DNA of 64,000 bases from assembly GCA_036003045.1 (NCBI GenBank), contig DASYSS010000042.1, positions 1 to 64,000 of the forward strand, written 5' to 3'. The DNA is from Gemmatimonadaceae bacterium (GTDB lineage Bacteria; Gemmatimonadota; Gemmatimonadetes; Gemmatimonadales; Gemmatimonadaceae). How positions within the stretch are numbered: position 1 is the first letter of the stretch; each line of letters begins with the position of its first letter. Of the stretch, positions 37,347 to 45,819 are shown in pieces. A program made the translations under genes and the position numbers. The notes below the pieces were generated by a model that ran no database searches, was not told the DNA's origin, and saw only the letters and a program-made list of their open reading frames with translations.

Positions 37347-38332
37347 AGGCGGTCCGTCGGCTCTCGCTCCTCGCGCTCGTCACGGCGTGCCTGCACCTCG
37401 TGTTCGGCGCCATCGTGCGCATCTCCGGGTCGGGCATGGGATGCGGCAACAACTGGCCGAAGTGTTACGGTTACTGGTTCCCGCCGTTCAGCAGGCCGGA
37501 TCTCGTCGTCGAAGTCACGCACCGATACCTCGCGTCGATTCTCGTCGCGAGCGTCACGCTCATGGTGCTCGCCGCGCTGCGCGCTCGCCATGAGGCCGGC
37601 GTCGGCGGGCGTGGCGGCGTTTTGCGCTCGTCGGCCGGCGCGCTCGGTGCCGTGCTTTTCGCGGCCGCCCTCGGCGGCGTGACGGTGAAATTCGGCAACG
37701 CGCCGTGGGCCACGGTCGCGCATTGGCTCGTCGCGATGACGGTGCTCGCCCTCGTCGCGACCACAGCGGTGCGCAGCGGCGCGCTCGGGGGTCTGAGCGC
37801 GCGGCGACAACGAGGGACCTCTCGCGCCGCCAGGTCGGGACGCGCCGCGGCGATTCTCGCGCTGTTCGCCGTGGCCCTCGGCGGGTTGACCGCGAAGGTG
37901 CCCGGCGCCGCGGTCGCGTGCACGTCGGTTCCGCTGTGCGGACGCAACGCCGCGGTCGAAGCCACGGCGGTGGGCGTGCAGATGACCCACCGCACGATTG
38001 CGGTGCTTTTGCTGCTCCATCTGATCGGCGTCGTCGCCATGCTTCGCCGTCGCCGGAGCGAGGAAGCGCCGATCGTCGTACGGACGGCCGGCATCGCGCT
38101 CGGCATGGTCGTGTTTCAGCTCGCGCTCGCGTCGAGCATGATCCTGCTCAAGCTGCCCGCGGTGCTCCGGTCGCTCCACGAAGCGACCGGCGTCGGCATC
38201 TGGCTGAGTTGTTTTCTGCTGGCGTATCTCGCGCGCCGAACCGCGCCGCAGGCCACGGCGGCCGCCGTTGCGATCGACGCCGCACCGCGCTTCGGCGGGC
38301 AAGCGCCGCCCGTACCGGCAACCGAGCAATGA
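37343..38332 (+). CDS. ctaA: heme A synthase CtaA (COX15 family)
   Basis: A 329-residue membrane protein with about eight helices. RISGSGMGCGNNWPKC and EVTHRYLAS mark the N-terminal heme-binding half; GVQMTHRTIAV and LHEATGVGIW mark the C-terminal half, which repeats the His-pair pattern. It oxidises the heme O methyl group to make heme A for aa3/caa3-type oxidases. A CTSVPLCG cysteine pair lies in the second half. It overlaps both neighbours by ATGA. Confidence 0.92.
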   Translation: MKAVRRLSLLALVTACLHLVFGAIVRISGSGMGCGNNWPKCYGYWFPPFSRPDLVVEVTHRYLASILVASVTLMVLAALRARHEAGVGGRGGVLRSSAGALGAVLFAAALGGVTVKFGNAPWATVAHWLVAMTVLALVATTAVRSGALGGLSARRQRGTSRAARSGRAAAILALFAVALGGLTAKVPGAAVACTSVPLCGRNAAVEATAVGVQMTHRTIAVLLLLHLIGVVAMLRRRRSEEAPIVVRTAGIALGMVVFQLALASSMILLKLPAVLRSLHEATGVGIWLSCFLLAYLARRTAPQATAAAVAIDAAPRFGGQAPPVPATEQ

Positions 38333-39246
38333 CCGACGCCGTCGCCATCACCGGCACCCGCTCGATCTGGCGTGACCTCGTCGCTCTCACGAAGCCGAGG
38401 ATCATCTCGCTGCTGCTCGTGACGACGATCGCGCCCATGTTCGTCGCCGGACGACCGGCGTGGACGCTCGTGCTCGCGGTCTTCGCCGGCGGATACCTGA
38501 TGGCGGGCGGCGCGAACGCGGTGAACATGTACATCGATCGCGACATCGACGATCGCATGGCGCGCACGCGTTTGCGTCCGATCCCGAGCGGACGGATGCA
38601 TCCGAAGCAGGTGCTGGCGTTCGGCGTGCTGCTCTCCACCGCGGCGACCTGGCTGCTCGCCGCGGCGGCGAACGTTCTCACGGCGGCGCTCGCGCTCGCG
38701 GGATTTTATTTCTACGTCTTCATCTACACGCGCTGGCTCAAGCGAAGCACGCCGCAGAACATCGTCATCGGCGGAGCCGCGGGCGCGTTTCCCCCGCTCG
38801 TCGGTTGGGCCGCGGTGACGAATCGGATCGACCTGCTGGCGGTGTACCTGTTCCTGATCGTGTTCTACTGGACGCCGCCGCACTTCTGGGCCCTGGCGCT
38901 GCTCAAACAGCGCGACTACGATCGCGCCCACGTGCCGATGGCGCCGCTCGTCTGGGGCGAACGCGAGACGAAACGGCAGATGCTGTGGTACACCGTCGTC
39001 CTGCTGCCGCTCACCCTGCTCCCCGTGGCGTTCGGCGCGCTCGGCGTCGTTTATCTGGCGTGCGCCGTCGTGCTCGGTGCGAAGTTCGTGACCGAAGTGC
39101 TGCGCGTGATGCGGGCGACCGAATGGAGCGCCCCGGCGTGGCGGCTCTATAAGTATTCTCTACTCTACCTCGCCCTGCTCTTCGCGGCGATGGTCCTCGA
39201 TCGCTTCGTTCCGCTCGGAATTTGGATGTCGCCCGCGGCGGTCTGA
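38329..39246 (+). CDS. ctaB: protoheme IX farnesyltransferase CtaB (heme O synthase)
   Basis: A 305-residue UbiA-family prenyltransferase. ALTKPRI near the N-terminus, NMYIDRDIDDRMARTRLRP (the Asp-rich prenyl-diphosphate site, about residues 65-83) and FYWTPPHFWALAL with KQRDYDRAHVPM are diagnostic. It attaches farnesyl to heme B to give heme O, the substrate of CtaA. Start ATG overlaps the ctaA stop. The last 82 bases are overlapped by the convergent lipoprotein gene. Confidence 0.94.
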   Translation: MTDAVAITGTRSIWRDLVALTKPRIISLLLVTTIAPMFVAGRPAWTLVLAVFAGGYLMAGGANAVNMYIDRDIDDRMARTRLRPIPSGRMHPKQVLAFGVLLSTAATWLLAAAANVLTAALALAGFYFYVFIYTRWLKRSTPQNIVIGGAAGAFPPLVGWAAVTNRIDLLAVYLFLIVFYWTPPHFWALALLKQRDYDRAHVPMAPLVWGERETKRQMLWYTVVLLPLTLLPVAFGALGVVYLACAVVLGAKFVTEVLRVMRATEWSAPAWRLYKYSLLYLALLFAAMVLDRFVPLGIWMSPAAV

Positions 39247-40070
39247 AGCCCGACCGTCTCCCCGCCCTCCCCGCCCCGGCCGATGTTCAAGTTCGTCGTG
39301 TGCTGGCCGGTGATTTCGATTTTCCGTTCGATCGGCTTCTCCAGGTCGGGGCGCCACACCATGAGCGTGTAGCTTCCCGGCGGTACTGAATCGAGCGAGA
39401 ATCGTCCGCGTTCGTCCGTCACCGCGAAGTACGGCTGGTCGAAAACGGCGATCGTGGCGCGCGTCCACGGATGAAGCGCGCAAGTGACGTCGACGAGGCC
39501 GACGCGCTTCGTGAGCCGCTCGCTGGCGACGACCTGGCCCGTGTTGAAGAAGGGCATCGTGACGTTGTTGTCGACCGGTTTCCCCTTGAAGACGAAGCGG
39601 TGGAGCGCCGCGTCGTCGTTGTACACGTTGACCGTCGATCCGACGGTCGTCGCGACGATGCTCGGATCGAGGCCGCAATCCTCGCTAGCCAGGTCGGCGC
39701 GCTTCTCGATCGGGAGCGCTTTGCCCGAGTCGAGACCGGCGAGCCAGACGAGCGCCGCTCTCGAATGCGGCGCCGTCTTCGTCCCCGTTTCGCACTCGTG
39801 CAGCGAATCCTCGATCGTCGGAAGCGCGGACGAGTCGACCATTCCGATCAGCGTGCCGGACACAGGTAGAGCCGCCGGACGATAGCGAGTCGCGGAGAGC
39901 TCGAAGCCCGTGGGGTCGCTCGAGGCCATCGCGACGCGCTCCGCGTGGCTTGCGGAAGGGCGCGAGTCCTTCGAACAGGCCCCGATGGTGAGGATCGCCC
40001 CACAAATCGACCAGAGCGCGACACCGCGTCGCAGGCGCGGGAGAAGCTCTCGAACCATTGGATGAGTCAT
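39165..40070 (-). CDS. lipoprotein with cupredoxin-like and carboxypeptidase-regulatory-like domains
   Basis: A 301-residue protein with lipobox IGAC (about Cys32 from this ATG; a second ATG lies 4 codons on). The middle (about 140-215) looks like a plastocyanin-type fold, GSTVNVYNDDAALHRFVF to CALHPW, keeping one His, the Cys and a second His of a type-1 copper site, but no clear axial Met. It is followed by a short beta domain (TDERGRFSLDSVPPGSYTLMVWRP) of the carboxypeptidase-regulatory type. Similar proteins are often labelled methylamine-utilisation-like. Its place beside ctaAB hints at copper or respiratory function. The 3' 82 bases overlap ctaB. Confidence 0.7.
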   Translation of the reverse strand: MTHPMVRELLPRLRRGVALWSICGAILTIGACSKDSRPSASHAERVAMASSDPTGFELSATRYRPAALPVSGTLIGMVDSSALPTIEDSLHECETGTKTAPHSRAALVWLAGLDSGKALPIEKRADLASEDCGLDPSIVATTVGSTVNVYNDDAALHRFVFKGKPVDNNVTMPFFNTGQVVASERLTKRVGLVDVTCALHPWTRATIAVFDQPYFAVTDERGRFSLDSVPPGSYTLMVWRPDLEKPIERKIEITGQHTTNLNIGRGGEGGETVGLQTAAGDIQIPSGTKRSRTIAAKSRAR

Positions 40071-40144
40071 CGAAAACGGCGTTCCCGCCGGTACCCAAAG
40101 GTTCGACGCAACGAGTGGACCGCTCACAACCTACGGGCCGCCGT

Positions 40145-41323
40145 TCAGACGATTAACAATTCCCGCTGATAGTCGCGCGGCGTCACAACGGCCTCGCCCG
40201 GCACGATGTACACGTTGACCTCGCTTCGCATCCCGATCTTGCCCGGGATGTAAACGCCGGGCTCGATCGAAAACCCGATCCCCGGAACCAACAAGCGCTC
40301 TTCCCTGGTTTCGAGGTTGTCGAGGTGCGGACCGGACCCATGCAGGTCGCGCGGGTCAATCGAGTGTCCGGTCCGGTGCGTGAAATAGTCGCCGAACCCG
40401 CGCGATTGGATCACCTTTCTCGCGGCGTCGTCGACCTCGGCGCCACGCGTCGGCACGTTGGCCTTGGCGCGCTCGCGCACCAGCAAGATCGCCGCGTCGC
40501 GCGCGTCGCGCACCGCGTTCCAGATGTCCACGGCCTCGGTCGTCGGCTTTCCGACGGAAGCCATCCAGGTCTGGTCCGCGTAGACGCCGCCGTCCTCCTT
40601 GGCCCAGAGATCGATGAGCAGGATCTCGCCCGGGCGAATCGCGCGCGGCGCGTCCACCGACGGCTCGTAGTGCGGATTCGCCGCGTTCGCGCCCGCCGAA
40701 ACGTTCGGACCGTGGTCGGTCCAGAGACCGGCCCGACGAAATTCGTCTTGGATCCAGCCCATGAGCTCGTGCTCAGCGAGAGGCTCGGCGGTGCGCGCGC
40801 GTTCGCCGGCGAACGCCATCGCTTTACGCGCGATGCCCGCGATCACCTCCGCCGCCCGCTCGTGCGAAGCGATGTTGTCCACGCTCCACGCGGCGTAGAA
40901 GCGCGTCACCAGCTCGCCGGACGATACGACAGTCGCTCCCGACGCACGCACCATCTCGATCACGCCCGCGGGCACGCGGTCGAGGTACGGAACCGCGTCG
41001 CCGGCGGAATACTCCATGGCCACGCGCTTGCCGCCGACGTATTTCGAGAGCAGCGCTTCGAGGCTACGCCACGACGCGTACGTCTCTCGCTGCCATTCGG
41101 CCGGCCAACGGTGCCACGGCCCGCCTTCGATCGCGTGGATGAAAGCGACGGGAAGGCCCCGCGCGGGTACGAAGGCGAACGCGCGACGCGTCGTCATCCC
41201 CTCGAGCCCCATGAGCTGCGCGGCGATCGGATTCAACCCGCGGAAATCGTAGAGCAGCCACCCGTCGAGGGTCGCGTCGATCAGGGCGCGCTGCAGCTCG
41301 AACAACGTGTCGGTCGTGAGCAT
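40145..41323 (-). CDS. M24-family metallopeptidase (Xaa-Pro aminopeptidase-like)
   Basis: A 392-residue protein with an N-terminal creatinase-like domain (about 1-150) and a C-terminal pita-bread peptidase domain. Metal ligands are visible: Asp in LLIDLWA, Asp in GVYADQTW, His in HRTGHSID, Glu in FSIEPGVY and Glu in GMRSEVN. It is cytoplasmic, with no leader. Likely a proline dipeptidase or aminopeptidase; the exact substrate is not readable. It begins 3 bases after the V4R-like gene, so the two form an operon. Confidence 0.9.
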   Translation of the reverse strand: MLTTDTLFELQRALIDATLDGWLLYDFRGLNPIAAQLMGLEGMTTRRAFAFVPARGLPVAFIHAIEGGPWHRWPAEWQRETYASWRSLEALLSKYVGGKRVAMEYSAGDAVPYLDRVPAGVIEMVRASGATVVSSGELVTRFYAAWSVDNIASHERAAEVIAGIARKAMAFAGERARTAEPLAEHELMGWIQDEFRRAGLWTDHGPNVSAGANAANPHYEPSVDAPRAIRPGEILLIDLWAKEDGGVYADQTWMASVGKPTTEAVDIWNAVRDARDAAILLVRERAKANVPTRGAEVDDAARKVIQSRGFGDYFTHRTGHSIDPRDLHGSGPHLDNLETREERLLVPGIGFSIEPGVYIPGKIGMRSEVNVYIVPGEAVVTPRDYQRELLIV

Positions 41324-41326
41324 CCG

Positions 41327-41965
41327 CTATTCGAGCCCCGCGGTTCGATCGATCGCGCGCCAATCCGCGCGCCACTCGCACGTTCCCTCGCCGCGAGCGG
41401 CGCACCGGACGTGCTCCACCGCGCCGATGCTGCCGATCAGCCGCTGGAGCAGCTCGCGAAGCGACGACTCGTAGTACGTGCACCCGACGCTGCCCGGCGC
41501 GGTACCCAGTGTGATCGGGCGCGGCACGTCGACCATGAGAAAGCTGCCGACCCGCCGCACGTTGCCGCCGAGGTACCGGGCCGCGATTTTTTTCGCGTAG
41601 CGGAAGGCCAGCGGTCTCGCGACCGCCGCGGGAAGGATCCGCATCATACTCCGATTGAGCGTCGAGATCGTTTGATAGGACTGTCGAGCCGTATAGCGGC
41701 CCGCGGCGCGAAACACCGCTTCGGCGTCGGGGCGACGGCCGATCAGTTTCGCGAGTCCGATGACTTCGTCGGAGCCGGTGCGCTGTCCTTTTCGCACCGC
41801 CTCGGTGTGCCGTTTGATCTGGGTGTAGACCGTGTCGCTCAAACCGAAGCGCTTGTTGCGAAGCTCGTCGACATATTCGGTGTCGAGAATATCGATCGGT
41901 GTGTCGACGTTTCGGACCGCTTCCAAAAGACTCAATGGGAACAGAGCATCAACTGTGGCGAGCAT
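41327..41965 (-). CDS. V4R-like domain protein of unknown function
   Basis: A 212-residue protein without leader or membrane segment. The C-terminal part (about 150-200), GCTYYESSLRELLQRLIG followed by VRCAARGEGTCEWRA, has the pattern of 4-vinyl reductase (V4R) small-molecule-binding domains, including a cysteine pair near the end. V4R domains bind hydrocarbons or porphyrins and often sense ligands. The N-terminal half is not recognised. Co-transcribed with the M24 peptidase; divergent from the DUF92 gene with a 78-base gap. Confidence 0.65.
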   Translation of the reverse strand: MLATVDALFPLSLLEAVRNVDTPIDILDTEYVDELRNKRFGLSDTVYTQIKRHTEAVRKGQRTGSDEVIGLAKLIGRRPDAEAVFRAAGRYTARQSYQTISTLNRSMMRILPAAVARPLAFRYAKKIAARYLGGNVRRVGSFLMVDVPRPITLGTAPGSVGCTYYESSLRELLQRLIGSIGAVEHVRCAARGEGTCEWRADWRAIDRTAGLE

Positions 41966-42043
41966 GAGCCTCGTTGTCGGTCGAAAAGCGGGGTTGAAAA
42001 GCGAAAGTAGCCGCGCGTCGTTGACCCTTCAAGACGCTCGCTG

Positions 42044-42847
42044 ATGGCCGCGCGCGCCGCAATCGGATTGATGGTGGCCGCGATCATCGCGACCCTTGCG
42101 CGAGCGACTCGGTCACTCTCCCGAAGCGGCGCCGTCACCGCCACCGGACTGGGGGCGATCACCACGGCCGCCGGCTATCCCTGGGCCATCCTTCTCATCG
42201 CCTACTTCGCCGCCTCCACCTTGTTGTCACGATTTGGCGCAGCCGAGAAAGAGCGATTGACCGGCTCCATCGTGGCAAAGGGCAGCCAGCGAGACGCGAG
42301 ACAGGTGCTTGCCAACGGCGGCGTGTTCGGGGTCGCGGTGCTGGGAATGCTCATTCAGCCCGGCGTCTGGTGGACGGCGCTGGCGGCGGGCGCGCTCGCC
42401 GCGTCCGCGGCCGACACCTGGGCGACCGAGATCGGGACGCGGTTTGGCGGCGTACCACGGTCGATCCTGTCCGGGCGCCCCGTCCCGGTGGGAACATCCG
42501 GCGGGGTTACGGTGATTGGAAGTCTGGGCGCGCTGGCGGGGGCGGCTTTCGTGGCCGTCGTGGCGACGGCCGTCGGGTGGACACGCCTCACAGCCGTGTC
42601 CGCGTTCGCGGGCGGCGTCGTCGGCGCGCTGACCGATTCGCTGATCGGTGCGACCGTGCAGACTCGTCGGTGGTGCGACGCGTGCGGTGTGGCGACGGAG
42701 CGTGTTCGGCACGACTGCGGCTCGCCGACGCGGGTCGCGGGCGGCATCGCCGGGTTCGACAACGACACGGTGAATCTCTTCAGCGGAATCCTGGGCGGCG
42801 CGGCCGCGACGGCTCTGTTCATGGCGATCTTTACGAATTCCAGATGA
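42044..42847 (+). CDS. DUF92/TMEM19-family membrane protein (VTE6-like)
   Basis: A 267-residue integral membrane protein with about six helices. The family motif AASAADTWATEIG (about 124-136) and GTSGGVTVIGSLGALAG are clear; a CDACG...DCG cysteine cluster lies near residue 208. Plant VTE6 of this family phosphorylates phytyl phosphate to phytyl diphosphate, so a polyprenyl-phosphate kinase role is possible. The stop overlaps the start of the FAD oxidoreductase (ATGA), placing it first in the six-gene set to 47.05 kb. Confidence 0.82.
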   Translation: MAARAAIGLMVAAIIATLARATRSLSRSGAVTATGLGAITTAAGYPWAILLIAYFAASTLLSRFGAAEKERLTGSIVAKGSQRDARQVLANGGVFGVAVLGMLIQPGVWWTALAAGALAASAADTWATEIGTRFGGVPRSILSGRPVPVGTSGGVTVIGSLGALAGAAFVAVVATAVGWTRLTAVSAFAGGVVGALTDSLIGATVQTRRWCDACGVATERVRHDCGSPTRVAGGIAGFDNDTVNLFSGILGGAAATALFMAIFTNSR

Positions 42848-44049
42848 ACGCAGACGTCCTCGTGGTGGGCGGTGGTCCCGGAGGTTCGTCGCTCGCGGTC
42901 GCCCTGGCGAGGCGCGGGGTAGACGTGTTGCTCGTCGATCGCGCGCGTTTTCCACGGCCGAAGCCGTGCGCCGAATACCTGAGCCCCGAGGCGTCGCGCG
43001 TGCTCGCGTCGATGGGCGCGCTCGAGCGTGTGGAGCGCTCGGGCGCGGCCGCGCTGTCGGGCGTTCGCGTCCGCGCGCCGAACGGCCTCGTGATCGCGGG
43101 CGATTTCGTGGCGCCCCACGGGTTCCGTGCCTACGCCGATCGCGGGCTGTCCGTGCGCCGTGAAGTGCTCGACGAGATCCTCTTCGACTGCGCCCGCAGT
43201 TCGGGAGCGAAGGTCGTCGAGGGAACTCGAATCACCGACCTCGTTCACGATTCCTCGGGACGCATCACGGGCGCGAATCATGGCTCGCGTGAGTCGATCG
43301 GTGCGCGATTCACGGTCGGCGCCGACGGGCTTCGATCGATCGTGGCCCGGCGCCTGGGCCTGTCGAGAACGATGCGGTGGCCGCGTCGCCTCGCGCTCGT
43401 GACGCACTACGCGGGCGTGCGCGACGTCGGTGAGCAGGGTGAGATGCACGTCGAGCGCGACGGCTACGTCGGTATCGCCGACGTCGGGCACGGCGCGACG
43501 ACGGTCGCGCTGGTCGTGCCGGCCGCTCGCGCACGCGAGATCTCCGGCGATCGGACAGCATTTCTTGATTCATGGCTTCGCGCGCATCCTCACCTCGCGT
43601 CGCGCTTTTCCGGCGCCGAGCGGGTGTCGCCGGTAGTCGCGACGGGGCCGTTCGGATCGTACAGCCGGCGCGCCTGGGCTCCCGGTGCCGCGCTGGTCGG
43701 CGACGCCGCCGATTTCTTCGACCCCTTCACCGGCGAAGGCATCTACGCGGCGCTTCACGGCGGCGAGCTGCTGGCCGACGCGCTCGTCGAAGCGCTCGTC
43801 GCGAGAGACGGCGGCGAAGAAGCCCTTCGTGAGTACGACCGGGTGCGCCGCAAGGAGTTCGGCGGCAAGTGGATCGTCGAGCGGGTGATCGGCGCGGTGG
43901 TCGGCTGGCCGCCGCTCATCAACCGCGCCGCCAAGCGACTTTCGGCGAGAAAGGACCTCGCCGACCTTCTCATCGGCGTGACGGGGAATTTTGTGCCGGC
44001 GAGCGAGGTCGTCCGATGGTCGTATGTTTGGAAAGTCTTCGTCGGCTGA
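42844..44049 (+). CDS. FAD-dependent oxidoreductase (geranylgeranyl reductase/aromatic monooxygenase type)
   Basis: A 401-residue flavoprotein. The N-terminal VVGGGPGGSSLAVALARRG binds the FAD ADP part; KPCAEYLSPEA is like the PKPCGE motif of geranylgeranyl reductases and polyketide monooxygenases; ALVGDAADFFDPFTGEGI is the second FAD motif. It has no leader. It may hydroxylate an aromatic or polyketide, or reduce a prenyl chain. A flavin reductase gene starts 6 bases later and a methyltransferase follows, which favours a tailoring oxygenase. DUF92 upstream would favour the prenyl option. Confidence 0.85.
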   Translation: MNADVLVVGGGPGGSSLAVALARRGVDVLLVDRARFPRPKPCAEYLSPEASRVLASMGALERVERSGAAALSGVRVRAPNGLVIAGDFVAPHGFRAYADRGLSVRREVLDEILFDCARSSGAKVVEGTRITDLVHDSSGRITGANHGSRESIGARFTVGADGLRSIVARRLGLSRTMRWPRRLALVTHYAGVRDVGEQGEMHVERDGYVGIADVGHGATTVALVVPAARAREISGDRTAFLDSWLRAHPHLASRFSGAERVSPVVATGPFGSYSRRAWAPGAALVGDAADFFDPFTGEGIYAALHGGELLADALVEALVARDGGEEALREYDRVRRKEFGGKWIVERVIGAVVGWPPLINRAAKRLSARKDLADLLIGVTGNFVPASEVVRWSYVWKVFVG

Positions 44050-44055
44050 AAGGGG

Positions 44056-44532
44056 ATGGATTCGGACACTTTTCGCAGCGTGCTCGGGCGGTTCGCGTCC
44101 GGGGTCACGATTCTCACGGCGTGCGACGCATCGGGCCTCGACCACGGGATGACGGTGAGCGCGTTCAGCTCGCTGAGTCTCGACCCGCCGCTCGTCTTGT
44201 TCTGCGTCGACCACACTGCGTCGATGCACGGCCTGCTCACGAGCGATCCACCGCCGTCGTGCGGGATCAGCATTCTGTCATCGAACCAAGAGGCGTGGTC
44301 GCGCCGGTTCGCCGACGAGACCGAGCAGCGCTTCGATGGGATCGCCTATTCGCGAGGAGAACGAGGGGTCGTCCTCCTCGACGACTCATTGGCTCACCTC
44401 GAGTGCACGATCACGCAACGCATCGACGCCGGCGACCACACGGTGTTCATCGCGCGCCTCGACCGCGCCGAGCCGCGGCACGGTCGTCCGCTGCTCTACT
44501 ACCGCGGTGGATACGCGCAACTCGAGCGATGA
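44056..44532 (+). CDS. flavin reductase-like FMN-binding protein
   Basis: A 158-residue protein of the flavin reductase domain family (HpaC/PheA2 type). FASGVTILTACD, GMTVSAFSSLSLDPPLVLFCVD and FDGIAYSRG are typical, with the C-terminal H of DHTVFIARL. Such proteins supply reduced flavin to two-component oxygenases, though the adjacent FAD enzyme looks like a single-component type. Ribosome site GGGG lies unusually close to the ATG. Position 6 bases after the oxidoreductase indicates one operon. Confidence 0.85.
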   Translation: MDSDTFRSVLGRFASGVTILTACDASGLDHGMTVSAFSSLSLDPPLVLFCVDHTASMHGLLTSDPPPSCGISILSSNQEAWSRRFADETEQRFDGIAYSRGERGVVLLDDSLAHLECTITQRIDAGDHTVFIARLDRAEPRHGRPLLYYRGGYAQLER

Positions 44533-44557
44533 TCGCCGCGACGCGAGATTCGGCTCG

Positions 44558-45256
44558 GTGCTGACGCCCGCCCGCAGGCGCGGCGTCGAGCTCCTCGACG
44601 ACCCGCGCGTCGACCCGGTCGATCGCCACCGCGCGCAGCAAGACATTCGTCGTTCGAACGTTTGGCTGGGGGGACTGCGCGCCGCGCTCGTGGAGCTTCG
44701 CGCCGTCATCGCGCCGCGCGACAACATGGTTTTGCTCGACGTCGGCACCGGACTCGCCGACATCCTCGCCGAAGCGAGCCGCGACGTGCGCAAAGCCGGC
44801 GGGACTCTGACGACGATCGGCGTCGACGGCGCCATCTCTCTGCTGGCCACGGCTCGTGGATCGACCACGGGCGTGGTCTGCGCCGACGCACTCGCGCTTC
44901 CATTTCGCGACGGCAGCGTCGACGTCGCGATGTGCTCGCAGCTGCTCCATCACTTCACCGACGCGGACATCGAGCGCCTGCTCCGCGAGCTGCACCGTGT
45001 GTCGCGGCGCGCGGTCATCGTGTGCGACCTCCGGCGCAGCTGGCTCGCGGCGGCCGGATTCTGGCTCGTGTCGTTTCCTCTCTGTTTTAGTCCCATCACG
45101 CGCCACGACGGCGTCGTGTCGGTGCTGCGCGGCTTCACGGCCGGCGAGTTGCGTCGCCATGTCAGCGCGGCGACCGGCGCGTCGCCGCGCGTGAGACGGC
45201 GGCTCGGATTTCGGCTCACGGCGCGATGGACGCGCAACGAGAAGGCGAGCGCATGA
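44558..45256 (+). CDS. class I SAM-dependent methyltransferase
   Basis: A 232-residue protein. The SAM-binding VLLDVGTGLADIL (about 57-69) and the later DALALPFRDGSVDVAMCSQLLHHF fit a Methyltransf_11 fold. The N-terminus RRRGVELLDDPRVDP resembles methyltransferases I recall next to type III polyketide synthases. The start is a GTG 26 bases after the flavin reductase stop; no in-frame ATG is available in sensible position, so this start is tentative. The stop overlaps the SRPBCC start by 4 bases. Likely O- or C-methylates the pathway product. Confidence 0.8.
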   Translation: MLTPARRRGVELLDDPRVDPVDRHRAQQDIRRSNVWLGGLRAALVELRAVIAPRDNMVLLDVGTGLADILAEASRDVRKAGGTLTTIGVDGAISLLATARGSTTGVVCADALALPFRDGSVDVAMCSQLLHHFTDADIERLLRELHRVSRRAVIVCDLRRSWLAAAGFWLVSFPLCFSPITRHDGVVSVLRGFTAGELRRHVSAATGASPRVRRRLGFRLTARWTRNEKASA

Positions 45257-45819
45257 CGAACGAGCCGCACGACCTCGGCCCGATGCCGACGGACCGCTCA
45301 CTGAAAACCGTGGACGAGCTCGTCGTCAATGCGCCCGCCGCTCGGATCTTCGCGCTCGCCGCCGACGTCGAAGGATGGCCCACGCATCTCCCGCACTACC
45401 GCTATGTTCGCTTCGTCGAACGGCGCGCCGACGGCGGCGGAACGGTCGAGATGTCAGCCAACCGGCCATTCGGGCCACTCGACTGGCCCACATGGTGGAC
45501 ATCCCTGATGTCGGTGCGGACCCCGTCGAGCACGGTTCGAGGGGCGATTCGCTTTCGGCACATTCATGGCGTCACGGCGGGGATGGATGTCGAGTGGACT
45601 TTCGACCCACATGAAGCCGGCACTCGCGTCCGCATCGTACATGTGTGGAACGGGCCCCCGTGGCCGGTGATTGGTGAAATCGCGGCTCACGGAGTGATCG
45701 GCCCGGTGTTCGTGCACGGCATCGCGTCGCGCACTCTTGCCGGGCTTGGGCGAGTGGCAGAACGTAATCGCGACGCCGCGCCCGGCGTCGCTTCTTCGAG
45801 CGAGGTATCGAGTGGCTGA
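45253..45819 (+). CDS. SRPBCC (START/polyketide cyclase-like) protein
   Basis: A 188-residue protein of the SRPBCC hydrophobic-pocket fold: VDELVVNAPAARIFALAADVEGWPTHLPHYRYVRFVERR is the typical opening (shown as overlapping pieces VNAPAARIFALAADV and GWPTHLPHYR). It may shape or cyclise a polyketide, or bind a quinone-like lipid as COQ10 proteins do. Its ATG overlaps the methyltransferase stop, and its last 8 bases overlap the ketosynthase GTG, so the three are coupled. Confidence 0.8.
   Translation: MTNEPHDLGPMPTDRSLKTVDELVVNAPAARIFALAADVEGWPTHLPHYRYVRFVERRADGGGTVEMSANRPFGPLDWPTWWTSLMSVRTPSSTVRGAIRFRHIHGVTAGMDVEWTFDPHEAGTRVRIVHVWNGPPWPVIGEIAAHGVIGPVFVHGIASRTLAGLGRVAERNRDAAPGVASSSEVSSG

Noticed and set aside
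42370-44049. Extended upstream start for the FAD oxidoreductase
   Set aside because: The extra 158 codons are the DUF92 gene in another frame; VVGGGPGG near the N-terminus fixes the start at 42844.
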